From Leyella stercorea (GTDB taxonomy: Bacteria; Bacteroidota; Bacteroidia; Bacteroidales; Bacteroidaceae): 44,028 bases of DNA. Shown here one piece after another: positions 1-8,952 of the stretch. A program made the translations under genes and the position numbers. Under the pieces are notes generated by a model that saw nothing but the letters and a program-made list of their open reading frames with translations, was not told the origin of the DNA and did no database searches. Numbering within the stretch: position 1 is the stretch's first letter; each line of letters opens with the position of its first letter. Location of the stretch: the NCBI RefSeq assembly GCF_021531655.1, contig NZ_JADYUF010000031.1, positions 1 to 44,028 of the forward strand, in the 5' to 3' direction.

Positions 1-60
1 AGTGAAAAGCCACAAAAGCCCTACCCCCGACTCCTCCCCCGTAGGGAGGGGAGTGGTATG
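1..60 (+). repeat. 60-bp intergenic repeat, copy 1
   Basis: GC-rich repeat with a core CCCCCGTAGGGAGGGGAG. Its reverse complement occurs at 414-473 with one mismatch seen, and a shortened direct copy lies at 10959-11003. Copies 1 and 2 form a long inverted pair around about 350 bp of AT-rich repeat DNA. The window begins exactly in this copy, so its true left edge is unknown. Confidence 0.85.
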
Positions 61-255
61 CTTTGAGAATCTGAAAATAATGCATTGAGATTCTAATAAG
101 AATGCTTTAAAAAAATGAGTGAGATGCATTGAGATTCTAAAAATAAAGCATTGGGGATTGGGTGTTAGTGTGTTGAAAATCGAATGCAATGTGTTGAAAT
201 ATTGATAAAAATGCAATGAATCTCGATTTTTGAATGCATTGAAAATAAGTGGGTT
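58..255. repeat. degenerate 22-bp tandem array (about 9 units)
   Basis: Units beginning with variants of ATGCATTGA start at 58, 80, 102, 124, 146, 168, 189, 211 and 234, so the period is 22 bp (21-23 at the end). Two units (80 and 124) share TGCATTGAGATTCTAA. No coding potential is apparent. The array lies within the inverted 60-bp repeat pair and is followed by a second 22-bp array at 268-377. Confidence 0.75.
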
Positions 256-267
256 ATATATAGGCTT

Positions 268-377
268 TTCAAAAGGAGTCCTTTTGCTGTTCAAATGTAG
301 TCCTTTTACCCTGTAAATGTAGTCCTTTTGCACTTCAAAAGGGGTACATTTACAGGGTAAAAGGACTACATTTTTTT
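268..377. repeat. 22-bp palindromic array, also a 38-bp inverted repeat
   Basis: Five units start at 268, 290, 312, 334 and 356, exactly 22 bp apart. Each has a 15-bp core of the form AAAAGGA-G-TCCTTTT in which either half can be replaced by an AAATGTA-type half, plus a 7-bp linker. Units 2-3 and 4-5 are mirror images, so 293-330 and 336-373 form a 38-bp inverted repeat with two mismatches and a 5-nt loop, followed by a T run. It may also act as a terminator between convergent transcripts. Confidence 0.85.
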
Positions 378-413
378 GTTTATCCGGAATTTTGAGTGTT
401 TTAGCAAACATTA

Positions 414-473
414 CATATCACTCCCCTCCCTACGGGGGAGGAGTCGGGGGTAGGGCTTTTGTGGCTTTTCACT
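414..473 (-). repeat. 60-bp intergenic repeat, copy 2 (inverted)
   Basis: Reverse complement of 1-60 with one mismatch. Its outer edge runs into the 3' end of the GSCFA gene, and the TGA stop of that gene (469-471 read on the minus strand) lies inside the repeat. Confidence 0.85.
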
Positions 474-1323
474 TGTACCTCTCCATCAACTCCCTTTCCC
501 CTTCCTTCGCCTTTTCCAAGAACTTCTTGTATTCTTCGGCTTCCGGATTGAATGGTCGGTGGGCAAGTGCTGCCTTTATCGGGCGCCACTCTTCAAGAAA
601 CTTCACCGTCTGTTTGGAGAAGAACGTTTCGCCGAAGCACTGCCAGATGTATTCCACAGCCTGGTCGGTAGGGTGGAGCATGTCTTCACGATAGAAACGG
701 TAGTCGCGCAGTTCGTCGTTGACAATCTCGTAGGCGGGGAAATACACCACGTTGTTCATCTCTTTTGTCAGCTTGTCGGCAGCCAAAAGCAGCGTAGCCT
801 TCGACAGCTGACTGCCGTGAAATCCGTATTTGGCGTAGCGGATGGGGCTGACGGTGATGATGATACGAACCGAGGGATTAATCTGCCGAAGCATCGTGAC
901 GGCGTCACGCAGATAGTCGGCACACTCGTCTACGCTCAACTCGCGCTCGGTGAACAACCGCTGCGGACGTCTACGGCAATTGTCCACTATCTCGCCCGTC
1001 TCGTTGAGGACGTAGACATGATTGGTGCCGAGCGTGAACACAGCCGTCTGAGGGGCTTCATTGATTGCCTGACTAACGTCAGAACCGGAATCTGAGGCTT
1101 CCGATTGTGCAGCTACAAGCTCCCCGGTCCATCGCTTCACGGTGTGCAAGATGCTTGCCGGATTGTACATCACGCCGTATGGGTTGACCGTTGCACGAAA
1201 CTTGTCATCCACAAATCGCCGTCCGATGTTGTCGGCAAAGCATGAGCCTACAAAAAGCATACGCTCGCGCGGTTCGATAGCGAACGGCGCGAGCGTAATT
1301 GTTACTGGTGTACGAAACTCCAT
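469..1323 (-). CDS. GSCFA domain-containing protein
   Basis: A 284-residue protein with the diagnostic GSCFA motif at residues 26-30, which names this SGNH-hydrolase-related family. The serine of that motif corresponds to the usual SGNH nucleophile, and a downstream motif around MLHPTDQAVEYIW carries a D/H pair at the position of the SGNH block V Asp-His. The family is widespread in Bacteroidetes and the substrate is not established; an acyl-esterase role on glycans is inference only. There is no signal peptide. The gene starts 4 bp after the yfhO stop, so it is the last gene of a dnaX-yfhO-GSCFA minus-strand unit. Its stop codon is supplied by the 60-bp intergenic repeat. Confidence 0.9.
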   Translation of the reverse strand: MEFRTPVTITLAPFAIEPRERMLFVGSCFADNIGRRFVDDKFRATVNPYGVMYNPASILHTVKRWTGELVAAQSEASDSGSDVSQAINEAPQTAVFTLGTNHVYVLNETGEIVDNCRRRPQRLFTERELSVDECADYLRDAVTMLRQINPSVRIIITVSPIRYAKYGFHGSQLSKATLLLAADKLTKEMNNVVYFPAYEIVNDELRDYRFYREDMLHPTDQAVEYIWQCFGETFFSKQTVKFLEEWRPIKAALAHRPFNPEAEEYKKFLEKAKEGERELMERYK

Positions 1324-1327
1324 ATTT

Positions 1328-3892
1328 TTATTTCTTCAGTTCGTTTGTTTCATTCTTGCGTCTCTTCGTTTCGAAGAATACGCCTGCGGCGATAGCCAGC
1401 ACGAGCAGCAGATAAGCCACATAAGCAGCCGTTTCGGTGTTCTTCACAGATGTAGGCTTGAATGTCAGCACTACGGTGTGCTTGCCTGGCTTCACGTTTA
1501 TTGCTCTAAGGATGTAGTTGACACGGCCCACGGGAGTGTCAGCACCGTCCACTTTGGCAGTCCATCCGGGATAGTATATCTCCGAGAACACTACGATGCC
1601 ACCCTTCTGCGACTCTACGGTGTAGGTAAGCTCGTTGGGCTCATACTTCTTCAATGTCACTACGGCATTTGACTGTTGTGCTGCCGGCTCGCCAAGCGCA
1701 TCCTTAAACTTGCTGTCGGCTACTGCCTCATGGCGCAGGTCAATCTTTCCTACGGCGTCAATCTCGGCGTTGGCATTGTCGACATAGCTTATACGGTCTA
1801 CAAACCATGCGTTGCCGAAGGCGTACGGATTGAGCAACGGTGCTGTCTGTCCGCCCTGCAGCGGCAGGATTACGTACTTGGTGTTGAGCATGTTGAGCAC
1901 CGGATAGATAGAGTCGCCAGCCACACGGGTCATGTCGCCTTGTGCGTTGACGATGGCACCCTGCATGTTGCGCATCTCCTTACCGATATACTGGTCGATC
2001 ATCTCCTGATAGCGGCGCAGCTTGGCAGCGTGGTATCCGCCTATAGACTTGTGATAGTAGGAAGTCTCGTTCTCGTTGAACGTGTTCGAAGCGAGGTTGA
2101 GCACACGATAGTCGGGCGCTTTATCCTGCATAATCTGGCGGTCGGTGGCAGTCTCCTGTTGCGGAGTCTCGCGCACGCTACGCTCTACAAACATGTCGTC
2201 GTTGAGATAACGCTTGTTGACCTGCCACATATCCACGAGACAGAGCACGATGATGGCACCCACAGCATACTTGGGCTGAATCTTCTTCATGCGCAGCAGC
2301 AACAGCACAGCGGTTCCGAGCACGATGACGAAGAGTGTGCGCCAGCAGTCGGCGGTGAATATCGAGATGCGTATCTCTTGCAGATTGCTGAGCAACGGAC
2401 CCAGATATTCCGACGGAATCTGCTTCATTGCCTCCAGTTCTGAAGCCGAGACATAGTCGGGGAAGAATATCGACGGCATGATGGCAAACAGCAGTGCCAT
2501 GCCACCCGTAGCTATAAAGCTCGCCCACAACCAAAACATATTGGTGGTGTTGTGCGCAATGATAGGATGTTTCGACGTTCCGAGGTATATGCGTATCTTC
2601 TGTGTGAAGAAGTCGGGAGTGTCGAATATCTTCTTAAGCGCCAACATTGCCAGCAACGGAATGGTGAATTCGGCTATCACGAGTATCGAAGCCACCGTTC
2701 GGAACTTGGCATACATAGGCACATAGTCGAGGAAAAGGTCGGTAAACCACATGAAGTTGTGGCCCCACGACAGCAGTATCGACAGACAGGTAGCAAGGAA
2801 CAGCGCCCACTTCATCGGTCCTTTGACGATGAACAGACCCAGTACGAACAGCATCAGCACAAAGGCTCCAACATATACCGGACCGCTTGTGCCGGGCTGG
2901 TTGCCCCAGTACTGTCCCAGTTGCTGGTAAATCTGATAGAACTGCGGGTCGGCTTTCTGCATAGCCTTTTCGTTCATGGCAAGCGGCATTGACGCTCCAC
3001 CCTTGGTGTTGGGTACGAGCAGGGTCCATGTCTCGTCTATGCCATAGCTCCACTGAGTGATGTAGTCGCGGTCGAGACCGCTGCTTGTCTGGTTGGCAGA
3101 GTTCTTCTTCACCAGCTCGCTCTTTCCTCGCATCGACTCCTGGGTGTACTGCCAGGTGTGGTAGAGGTTGGAAAGGTTGATGACAACGCCCAGTGCGGCA
3201 GCCACAAAGCACACGCCAGTAGCCTTGCCAAACTGTGCCAGGCGATGATTTCGCACGGCATCCCACAGATAAGCCAGCACCATGAAGGCTATGATGAACA
3301 GATAGTAGTAGGTCATCTGCACGTGGTTGGCCTGTATCTCGAGTGCCGTGAACAGCGCCGTGATTACAAATCCCCATACGTATTTGCCACGATATGCCAG
3401 CACAATACCTGCTATCATAGGCGGCAGATAAGCCAATGCTATCACCTTCCAGATGTGTCCGGCGGCGATGATGATAAAGAAATAACTGCTGAACGCCCAT
3501 ATTATAGAGCCGAGCACTGCCAGCTCACGACGGAAGTCGAATGCGCGTAATAGGATGTAGAAGCCCAGAAGGTATGCAAACACATACCAAACGTTCTCGG
3601 GCAACCAAAGATGATAGAACTTGCCCACTTCGTTCAGAACCTGCTGGCTGTCGTACGACGGTGCCATCTGATAGGTAGGCATTCCGCTGAACAGCGAGTT
3701 GGTCCAACGGGTGCGCTCGCCTGTGCGCTGATAATACTCGGTCAGCTCCTGACCCGAGCCTCGTCCTGCCGACGAGTCGTGACGATAGAGAATGCGGCCT
3801 TCGGTATCTGCCGGGAAGAAATAGGCAAATGCGATGACTGCAAACAGCAATACTACCAGAATGTCTGGCAGAAATCTTTTCAATGTCTTCAT
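1328..3892 (-). CDS. YfhO family integral membrane protein
   Basis: An 854-residue polytopic membrane protein. It has an N-terminal membrane segment (about residues 8-25), a large extracytoplasmic loop, many further helices (about 95-580) and a long soluble C-terminal region ending in a last helix followed by a basic tail. The sequence fits the YfhO family of GT-C-like membrane proteins, whose Firmicutes members help attach sugars to lipoteichoic acid. Bacteroidetes homologues are common but their substrate is unknown. The C-terminal region around YYPGWTAKVDG is typical of the family. The gene lies 60 bp downstream of dnaX and 4 bp upstream of the GSCFA gene, with no promoter element seen in the gap, so co-transcription is likely. 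Confidence 0.88.
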   Translation of the reverse strand: MKTLKRFLPDILVVLLFAVIAFAYFFPADTEGRILYRHDSSAGRGSGQELTEYYQRTGERTRWTNSLFSGMPTYQMAPSYDSQQVLNEVGKFYHLWLPENVWYVFAYLLGFYILLRAFDFRRELAVLGSIIWAFSSYFFIIIAAGHIWKVIALAYLPPMIAGIVLAYRGKYVWGFVITALFTALEIQANHVQMTYYYLFIIAFMVLAYLWDAVRNHRLAQFGKATGVCFVAAALGVVINLSNLYHTWQYTQESMRGKSELVKKNSANQTSSGLDRDYITQWSYGIDETWTLLVPNTKGGASMPLAMNEKAMQKADPQFYQIYQQLGQYWGNQPGTSGPVYVGAFVLMLFVLGLFIVKGPMKWALFLATCLSILLSWGHNFMWFTDLFLDYVPMYAKFRTVASILVIAEFTIPLLAMLALKKIFDTPDFFTQKIRIYLGTSKHPIIAHNTTNMFWLWASFIATGGMALLFAIMPSIFFPDYVSASELEAMKQIPSEYLGPLLSNLQEIRISIFTADCWRTLFVIVLGTAVLLLLRMKKIQPKYAVGAIIVLCLVDMWQVNKRYLNDDMFVERSVRETPQQETATDRQIMQDKAPDYRVLNLASNTFNENETSYYHKSIGGYHAAKLRRYQEMIDQYIGKEMRNMQGAIVNAQGDMTRVAGDSIYPVLNMLNTKYVILPLQGGQTAPLLNPYAFGNAWFVDRISYVDNANAEIDAVGKIDLRHEAVADSKFKDALGEPAAQQSNAVVTLKKYEPNELTYTVESQKGGIVVFSEIYYPGWTAKVDGADTPVGRVNYILRAINVKPGKHTVVLTFKPTSVKNTETAAYVAYLLLVLAIAAGVFFETKRRKNETNELKK

Positions 3893-3952
3893 TTATATGA
3901 TGTTTTGTTTTGTTACTAATGGTTTGTTGTTACGTCAGCTACGATTGCCGGC

Positions 3953-5800
3953 TTACGTCAGTTCCAATCCCATGGCTTCAACGAATGTGCGCACTTCCTT
4001 CTGCTTCATCAGTTCGTCGAACACCTCCTTCTTTGTGAGTTTCTTGCTTATTTCCTCGGCTTTTGCCAATCGCAGCGTCAGTGTTATGCTTCCGTTGTGC
4101 AGGGCCTTTGCCATAGTGGCGCGTATTCGTCCCTTGATTGTCTCCACTTGGTCGAGCAACATCTGGTTGTCTACGATTATTTCGATGGCAGGAAATTCTG
4201 CTATTCGTGGCCTCATGTTCTTCATTCGTGAGGCAAGACTTATCATCTTCTGCGGCATTCGGTTGCACATCGAGAGCCATTGCAGTTCGAGGAAGTCCTG
4301 AGTGAACTCCTCGTTCTCCTCCTTATTGGTTATCTCTGCCTCCTGCTTCTGCTCCTGTTGCTGCTTCTGCTGAAGACTTTGGAATGTAATTCCGAGACTT
4401 GAGAGCTTCATGGCAGGGCGTTTGGGTGCAGCCGTAGTGGCTGATGCCGTAGCCGTGGCTGCCGATGTGGCTCCCGCTGATTGCGTGATGTGTGCCGAGG
4501 CAGCGCCCATTGCTGCTGCCAGAGCGGCGTCTTCGCCTGCCGGAACAGTTGCCGTTGCCGTCGGCTGATGTCGGTGTGAGGGGATGCTGTTGTCATTTCC
4601 CGGAGCGACCACCTGCCGAGCCGCTGTGTTCCGGGTCATTGTTAAGTGCTTGAACAGGGATTTCAGACGTTTGGGGCTACGCCCCGCGCCATCAGAAGCG
4701 TCCTCAGGCTGAGTCAGCTGAGCCACTTGTATGAGCGTAAGTTCAACGAGCAGTCGCTTGTTGCTGCTCTGTCTGTACGAGAGGTCGCACTGGTTGGTCA
4801 GCTTCAGCGTCTGATACAGAAACTTGGTTGGGCAGCGTTTAGCCTGGTCGGCATACTTCTGCACTTGCTGCTGGCTTGCATCGAGCAGCTTCAGGGTGCT
4901 CTCGTCCTTAGCCATGAGCACGTTGCGCACGTGCGACGCCAGTCCGTTGATGAGGTTGCCCCCGTCAAATCCCTTTTCAATGATGCTGTTGAGCAACACC
5001 ATTATATCGCTCACCTTGTTCTCAAGCGCCAAGTCAACCATACGGAAATAGTTGTCGGCATCCAGCTCGTTGAGGTCTTCAATAACCTTGGCGTATGTGA
5101 TGTTGCCCTGGCAGAAGCTCGCAGCCTGGTCGAATATCGACAGAGCGTCGCGCATACCGCCGTCGGCTTTCTCGGCAATAACAGCCAGAGCCTCTTCCTC
5201 GTAAGTGATGCCTTCCTTCTGCGCTACGTTCTTCAAGTGCGATATGGTATTCTCCACAGTCATTCGTTCGAAGTCGTATATCTGGCAGCGCGACAGGATG
5301 GTAGGCAGAATCTTGTGCTTCTCGGTGGTGGCGAGGATAAAGATGACGTGTGCCGGCGGTTCCTCAAGCGTCTTGAGGAAAGCGTTGAAGGCGGCAGACG
5401 ACAGCATGTGCACCTCGTCGATGATGAAAACCTTGTACTTGCCCACCTGCGGCGGTATGCGTGTCTGCTCCATGAGCGACTTGATATGCTCCACCGAGTT
5501 GTTGCTGGCGGCATCAAGCTCGAAGATGTTGTACGAGCGTTGTTCGGCAAAAGCCTTGCAGCTCTCGCACTCTCCGCATGCTTCGCCGTCCTGAGTGGGG
5601 TTCATACAGTTGATGGCTTTGGCAAAGATGCGTGCGCAAGTGGTCTTGCCCACACCGCGCGGGCCGCAGAACAGGTAGGCATGGGCAAGCTTTCCGCTCT
5701 TCACGGCGTTCTTCAGAGTTGTAGTAAGAGCCTTTTGCCCCACCACAGAGTCGAACGACATCGGGCGGTATTTGCGTGCTGAAACTATATATTCTTCCAT
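3953..5800 (-). CDS. dnaX: DNA polymerase III subunit gamma/tau
   Basis: A 615-residue clamp-loader ATPase. Visible motifs are Walker A GPRGVGKT (residues 46-53), four zinc-binding cysteines (65, 75, 78, 81), Walker B DEVH with the following sensor region, and the SRC arginine-finger motif in LSRCQIYDF. After the AAA+ core and collar (to about residue 365) there is a low-complexity linker rich in Ala/Thr/Ser, then a conserved C-terminal domain. It loads the sliding clamp at the replication fork. The start at 5800 gives the standard MEEYIVSARKYRP N-terminus. I did not find a convincing slippery site for a short gamma form. A minus-strand TAAGTTTG element lies about 33 bp upstream. Confidence 0.95.
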   Translation of the reverse strand: MEEYIVSARKYRPMSFDSVVGQKALTTTLKNAVKSGKLAHAYLFCGPRGVGKTTCARIFAKAINCMNPTQDGEACGECESCKAFAEQRSYNIFELDAASNNSVEHIKSLMEQTRIPPQVGKYKVFIIDEVHMLSSAAFNAFLKTLEEPPAHVIFILATTEKHKILPTILSRCQIYDFERMTVENTISHLKNVAQKEGITYEEEALAVIAEKADGGMRDALSIFDQAASFCQGNITYAKVIEDLNELDADNYFRMVDLALENKVSDIMVLLNSIIEKGFDGGNLINGLASHVRNVLMAKDESTLKLLDASQQQVQKYADQAKRCPTKFLYQTLKLTNQCDLSYRQSSNKRLLVELTLIQVAQLTQPEDASDGAGRSPKRLKSLFKHLTMTRNTAARQVVAPGNDNSIPSHRHQPTATATVPAGEDAALAAAMGAASAHITQSAGATSAATATASATTAAPKRPAMKLSSLGITFQSLQQKQQQEQKQEAEITNKEENEEFTQDFLELQWLSMCNRMPQKMISLASRMKNMRPRIAEFPAIEIIVDNQMLLDQVETIKGRIRATMAKALHNGSITLTLRLAKAEEISKKLTKKEVFDELMKQKEVRTFVEAMGLELT

Positions 5801-5832
5801 ATTATATAATGTGCAATGATGATAATCAACTG

Positions 5833-5840
5833 CAAACTTA
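5833..5840 (-). promoter_or_regulatory. -7 promoter element for dnaX
   Basis: Reads TAAGTTTG on the minus strand, matching the Bacteroidetes -7 consensus TAnnTTTG. It sits about 33 bp upstream of the dnaX start. No clear -33 TTTG is present. It is back to back with the plus-strand element at 5886. Confidence 0.6.
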
Positions 5841-5885
5841 CTATAAAAAATTCTATTTTCGTGTATGAATACGGAAAATTATGAG

Positions 5886-5893
5886 TAAGTTTG
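5886..5893 (+). promoter_or_regulatory. -7 promoter element for the ftsB-like gene
   Basis: TAAGTTTG on the plus strand, 18 bp upstream of the ATG at 5912. It forms a divergent promoter pair with the dnaX element. Confidence 0.6.
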
Positions 5894-5911
5894 CATACAA
5901 ATTAAATAACA

Positions 5912-6247
5912 ATGGGTCGTCTTAAACTTATAATGGCTCTTGTGGGCCACTACAAATATGCTATTGTCATCATCGCCGGAATAATACTTGTAGGCTTTGT
6001 CGATGAGAACAGCTTTATGCATCGCGTCCAGTTGGAAATGCAGATAAGCGATCTTCGCCAGCAAATAGACAAGTACAACACACAGAACGAGGACGACATG
6101 CGAAAGCTTAAGGAGCTTAATCATGATCCGGGTGCTTATCAGAAGATTGCACGCGAACGCTATTTTATGCAGACCGATGACGAGGACATTTATGTCTTGA
6201 GTGACGATAAAAAAACAGAATCCGACAATAATGAAACAAATGAGTAG
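5912..6247 (+). CDS. FtsB/DivIC-like septum formation initiator protein
   Basis: A 111-residue bitopic protein. A short basic N-terminus is followed by one membrane helix (about residues 15-29), a coiled coil (about 35-70) and the conserved region around DPGAYQKIARERYFMQ that marks the septum formation initiator (DivIC/FtsB) family. In other bacteria it joins FtsL and FtsQ in the divisome. The acidic, Asn/Glu-rich tail is variable. The gene overlaps the next one by 17 bp, so the two are probably translated from one mRNA. Confidence 0.88.
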   Translation: MGRLKLIMALVGHYKYAIVIIAGIILVGFVDENSFMHRVQLEMQISDLRQQIDKYNTQNEDDMRKLKELNHDPGAYQKIARERYFMQTDDEDIYVLSDDKKTESDNNETNE

Positions 6248-6656
6248 AGTACAGAGTATGCTGTTCCTCACAGGAGGCATACTTATGGTTATAGGAGCAG
6301 GATGTTTCGCGTTCATGTTTGCACGCGAGGTGGTTTGCTGGATTTATCTTGTGGGTGCATTGTTGTTCGCCTGGATGCAGGTGAGCGAAACTTATGAGGG
6401 CAACAACCCCACCATCAAGCGTCTGAAGCGTATCATGACGCTTGCCGACATATTGTTCGTGTTCTCTGGACTGTTGATGATCGACACAGCATTTCAGTTT
6501 CTTCGCGATACATTCACCAATTATACCACATACATAGAGGTGGTTTACAACAAGTGGGTGTTATTGCTGCTCGTGGCTGCCATTCTCGAAATGTACACTA
6601 TGCACCGCATCAGCAGTTGTCTGAAAAAGGAAGATAACACTCCCGCAACAGAGTAA
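6231..6656 (+). CDS. small four-helix membrane protein, unknown function
   Basis: 141 residues with four hydrophobic helices (about 7-31, 36-55, 72-92 and 107-125) and a short charged C-terminus. I chose the ATG at 6231 (MKQMSRVQSM) because the longer reading would begin with a charged stretch encoded entirely inside the upstream gene. It overlaps the ftsB-like gene by 17 bp in a different frame, so translational coupling is likely. I recognise no motif that gives a function; it looks like the small conserved Bacteroidales membrane proteins often found beside this divisome gene. Confidence 0.75.
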   Translation: MKQMSRVQSMLFLTGGILMVIGAGCFAFMFAREVVCWIYLVGALLFAWMQVSETYEGNNPTIKRLKRIMTLADILFVFSGLLMIDTAFQFLRDTFTNYTTYIEVVYNKWVLLLLVAAILEMYTMHRISSCLKKEDNTPATE

Positions 6657-6749
6657 CGGGCGGCATAAGGCGTGTCGCTAAAAAATCTAAATAAGAATAA
6701 TCTTAATTTAAAACTCGGCAAAAACGTCTGTTATTCAAATAATACATAT

Positions 6750-6757
6750 TACCTTTG
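6750..6757 (+). promoter_or_regulatory. -7 promoter element for the DUF4369 lipoprotein
   Basis: TACCTTTG matches TAnnTTTG. A TCTG at 6727-6730, 19 bp upstream, is one mismatch from the -33 TTTG. It rules out the longer reading of the downstream gene, whose TTG start would lie inside the promoter. Confidence 0.7.
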
Positions 6758-6790
6758 TCTGTATACAAATTTACAAGAAACCACATTTTT

Positions 6791-7558
6791 ATGAGTAAAA
6801 TACTTTACGCTTTTATTACAATCATGGCGTTAGCGTCATGCGGCAATTCTTATAACATCCAGGGATCGTCAAATGTTTCAACGCTCGATGGACGCATGCT
6901 CTATCTGAAAGTACTGCATGACAACGACTTCAAGACTATTGATTCGTGCGACGTTGTACATGGTCAGTTCCATTTCAATGGTTCTTTCGACTCTATATGT
7001 ATGGCCAATATTTTCATGGATGATGAAAGCGTACTGCCTCTCGTGCTCGAAAAGGGTGACATCACTATCAAAATAGACAACACTCAGCAAACAGTCAGCG
7101 GCACACCGCTCAATGATGAGCTGTTCAAGTTCTTCAATCGCTACAACCAACTGAAGAATCAGGAGGCAGAACTCATCCATATGCACGACCGCGCAATCAT
7201 GGACGGCTCGGACATGAATGCCGTTAACCGTCGCATCAGTGCCGAAGCTCAGCACCTGACAGAGCAGGAGGACAAGCTCGTTACATCGTTTGTGACCGAC
7301 AACTTCGACAATGTGCTCGGTCCCGGCGTATTCTTCATGGTGACAATAGGCTATCGCTATCCTGAACTCACACCGTGGATAGAGGACATTATGAGCAAGG
7401 CTACTGATAAGTTCAAGAACGATCCTTACGTAAAGGACTACTATAAGAAGGCACAGGAGAATCAAGCCATAATGAATGGAATGAAGACTCCTGAACCGGC
7501 AATGTCTGCTCCAGCCCAGGGTCCAACTCCCAATGAGCTGGCTGCGCCTGCCCAATAA
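6791..7558 (+). CDS. DUF4369 domain lipoprotein
   Basis: 255 residues beginning with a lipoprotein signal peptide; the lipobox LASC puts the lipidated cysteine at residue 17. The following region (about 20-110, including LEKGDITIKID) fits DUF4369, the beta-rich N-terminal domain often found in front of thioredoxin-like domains in Bacteroidetes. No thioredoxin CxxC domain is present here: the rest is helical and ends in a Pro/Ala-rich tail. It is likely anchored in the outer or inner membrane facing the periplasm. Function unknown. It has its own promoter and is followed by a hairpin. Confidence 0.8.
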   Translation: MSKILYAFITIMALASCGNSYNIQGSSNVSTLDGRMLYLKVLHDNDFKTIDSCDVVHGQFHFNGSFDSICMANIFMDDESVLPLVLEKGDITIKIDNTQQTVSGTPLNDELFKFFNRYNQLKNQEAELIHMHDRAIMDGSDMNAVNRRISAEAQHLTEQEDKLVTSFVTDNFDNVLGPGVFFMVTIGYRYPELTPWIEDIMSKATDKFKNDPYVKDYYKKAQENQAIMNGMKTPEPAMSAPAQGPTPNELAAPAQ

Positions 7559-7565
7559 GGGTGAG

Positions 7566-7599
7566 GTGTTGAGATGGTGAGATCACACCATCTCAACAC
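7566..7599 (+). terminator. 14-bp perfect hairpin after the DUF4369 gene
   Basis: 7566-7579 pairs perfectly with 7586-7599 around a 6-nt loop. No T run follows, so it may be a weak terminator or an mRNA-stabilising hairpin rather than a classic intrinsic terminator. Confidence 0.55.
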
Positions 7600-7621
7600 A
7601 ACAACATAACAACTTTAGAAT

Positions 7622-8947
7622 ATGAAAACACTTATATTTGGAGGAACCGTTGTCAATGAAGGTGTAGCCCGAAAGGCTTCCGTGATTGTTGACAATGATG
7701 TTATAACAGAGATAGTTGAAGGTACAGACTCTCCCCGTGGCAACTACGACAGCGTCGTGGATGCTACGGGGTGTTTTGTTTTACCAGGTGTGATTGACGA
7801 CCATGTACACTTCCGTGATCCGGGACTGACACAAAAGGCCGACATCGAAACGGAAAGTCGTGCGGCTGCATTTGGCGGTGTCACGTCCTATTTCGATATG
7901 CCCAACACCAACCCGCAGACCACAACGCTCGAGGCACTCAACGACAAGTATGCCGACGCAGCACGCAAGTCGCACGTCAACTATGGCTTCTTCATCGGTG
8001 CCACCAACGACAACTTCGATGTAGTTACGTCGATAGACCCGCACCGCGTGCCTGGTATAAAGCTGTTTATGGGTTCAAGCACCGGCAATATGCTTGTCGA
8101 CCGTAAGGAAGTGTTGCAACAGTTGTTTGCCAAATCGGCTCTGCCCATCATGGCACATTGCGAGGACACCGACATAATCAATAGCAACATGGCTGAGGCT
8201 AAGGCCAAGTATGGAGACGACCCGGCTGTGGAGCATCATCCCGAGATTCGTTCGGAGGAGGCATGTTGGCAGTCTACGCGTCTGGCTGTAGAACTTGCAG
8301 AGCAGACTGGAGCTCGTCTGCACGTAGCACACCTCACCACAGCACGCGAGTTGCAACTCTTCGGCAACAACCCGCGCATCACCGCAGAGGCTGTCATAGC
8401 CCATCTGTTCTTCTCGGATGCCGACTATGCCACACTCGGAACACGCATCAAGTGCAATCCCGCAATCAAGACAGCCGCCGACCGTGACGCTCTGCGTGCT
8501 GCACTCAACGACGGACGCATAGCAACCATCGGTACCGACCACGCTCCGCATCTTCTTGCCGACAAGCAGGGCGGATGTGCCCGTGCTGCTTCGGGAATGC
8601 CTATGGTTCAGTTCTCGCTCGTTGCCATGCTGCAACTCGTCGACGAGGGCGTGCTCACCATTGAGCGTCTGGTGCAGCTGATGAGCCATAACCCAGCCGA
8701 ACTGTTCGGCGTGTCGCGTCGTGGCTATCTGCGTCCGGGCTACAAGGCCGACATAGTGCTTGTGCGTCCCGACTCGCCCTGGACTGTCGACAAGGACTGC
8801 ATACAGAGCAAATGCGGATGGAGTCCGATGGAGGGACACACATTCGCATGGCAGGTGCGCACCACAATGTGCAACGGCAGCATAATATACAACAATGGAG
8901 CATTCGACAACACGAGCCGTGGTGAGGCTTTGGAGTTCAGAATCTGA
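7622..8947 (+). CDS. pyrC: dihydroorotase
   Basis: A 441-residue amidohydrolase that cyclises carbamoyl-aspartate to dihydroorotate in pyrimidine synthesis. It shows the metal-binding DHVHFRDPG motif (residues 60-68), the FDMPNTNP block, MAHCED, HVAHLTTARE and the C-terminal GTDHAPH, all expected of active class I dihydroorotases. With these residues intact it is unlikely to be one of the inactive PyrC-like partners of aspartate transcarbamoylase. It is followed 5 bp later by the MetH-type reactivation protein, so the two are probably in one operon. No promoter element was seen immediately upstream. Confidence 0.93.
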   Translation: MKTLIFGGTVVNEGVARKASVIVDNDVITEIVEGTDSPRGNYDSVVDATGCFVLPGVIDDHVHFRDPGLTQKADIETESRAAAFGGVTSYFDMPNTNPQTTTLEALNDKYADAARKSHVNYGFFIGATNDNFDVVTSIDPHRVPGIKLFMGSSTGNMLVDRKEVLQQLFAKSALPIMAHCEDTDIINSNMAEAKAKYGDDPAVEHHPEIRSEEACWQSTRLAVELAEQTGARLHVAHLTTARELQLFGNNPRITAEAVIAHLFFSDADYATLGTRIKCNPAIKTAADRDALRAALNDGRIATIGTDHAPHLLADKQGGCARAASGMPMVQFSLVAMLQLVDEGVLTIERLVQLMSHNPAELFGVSRRGYLRPGYKADIVLVRPDSPWTVDKDCIQSKCGWSPMEGHTFAWQVRTTMCNGSIIYNNGAFDNTSRGEALEFRI

Positions 8948-8952
8948 TATAT

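Noticed and set aside
58..377. CRISPR array
   Set aside because: The 22-bp period leaves no room for spacers, units are degenerate, and no cas gene is in the window.
4646..5782. 378-codon plus-strand frame opposite dnaX
   Set aside because: It is the antisense shadow of dnaX, whose minus-strand product has all family motifs.
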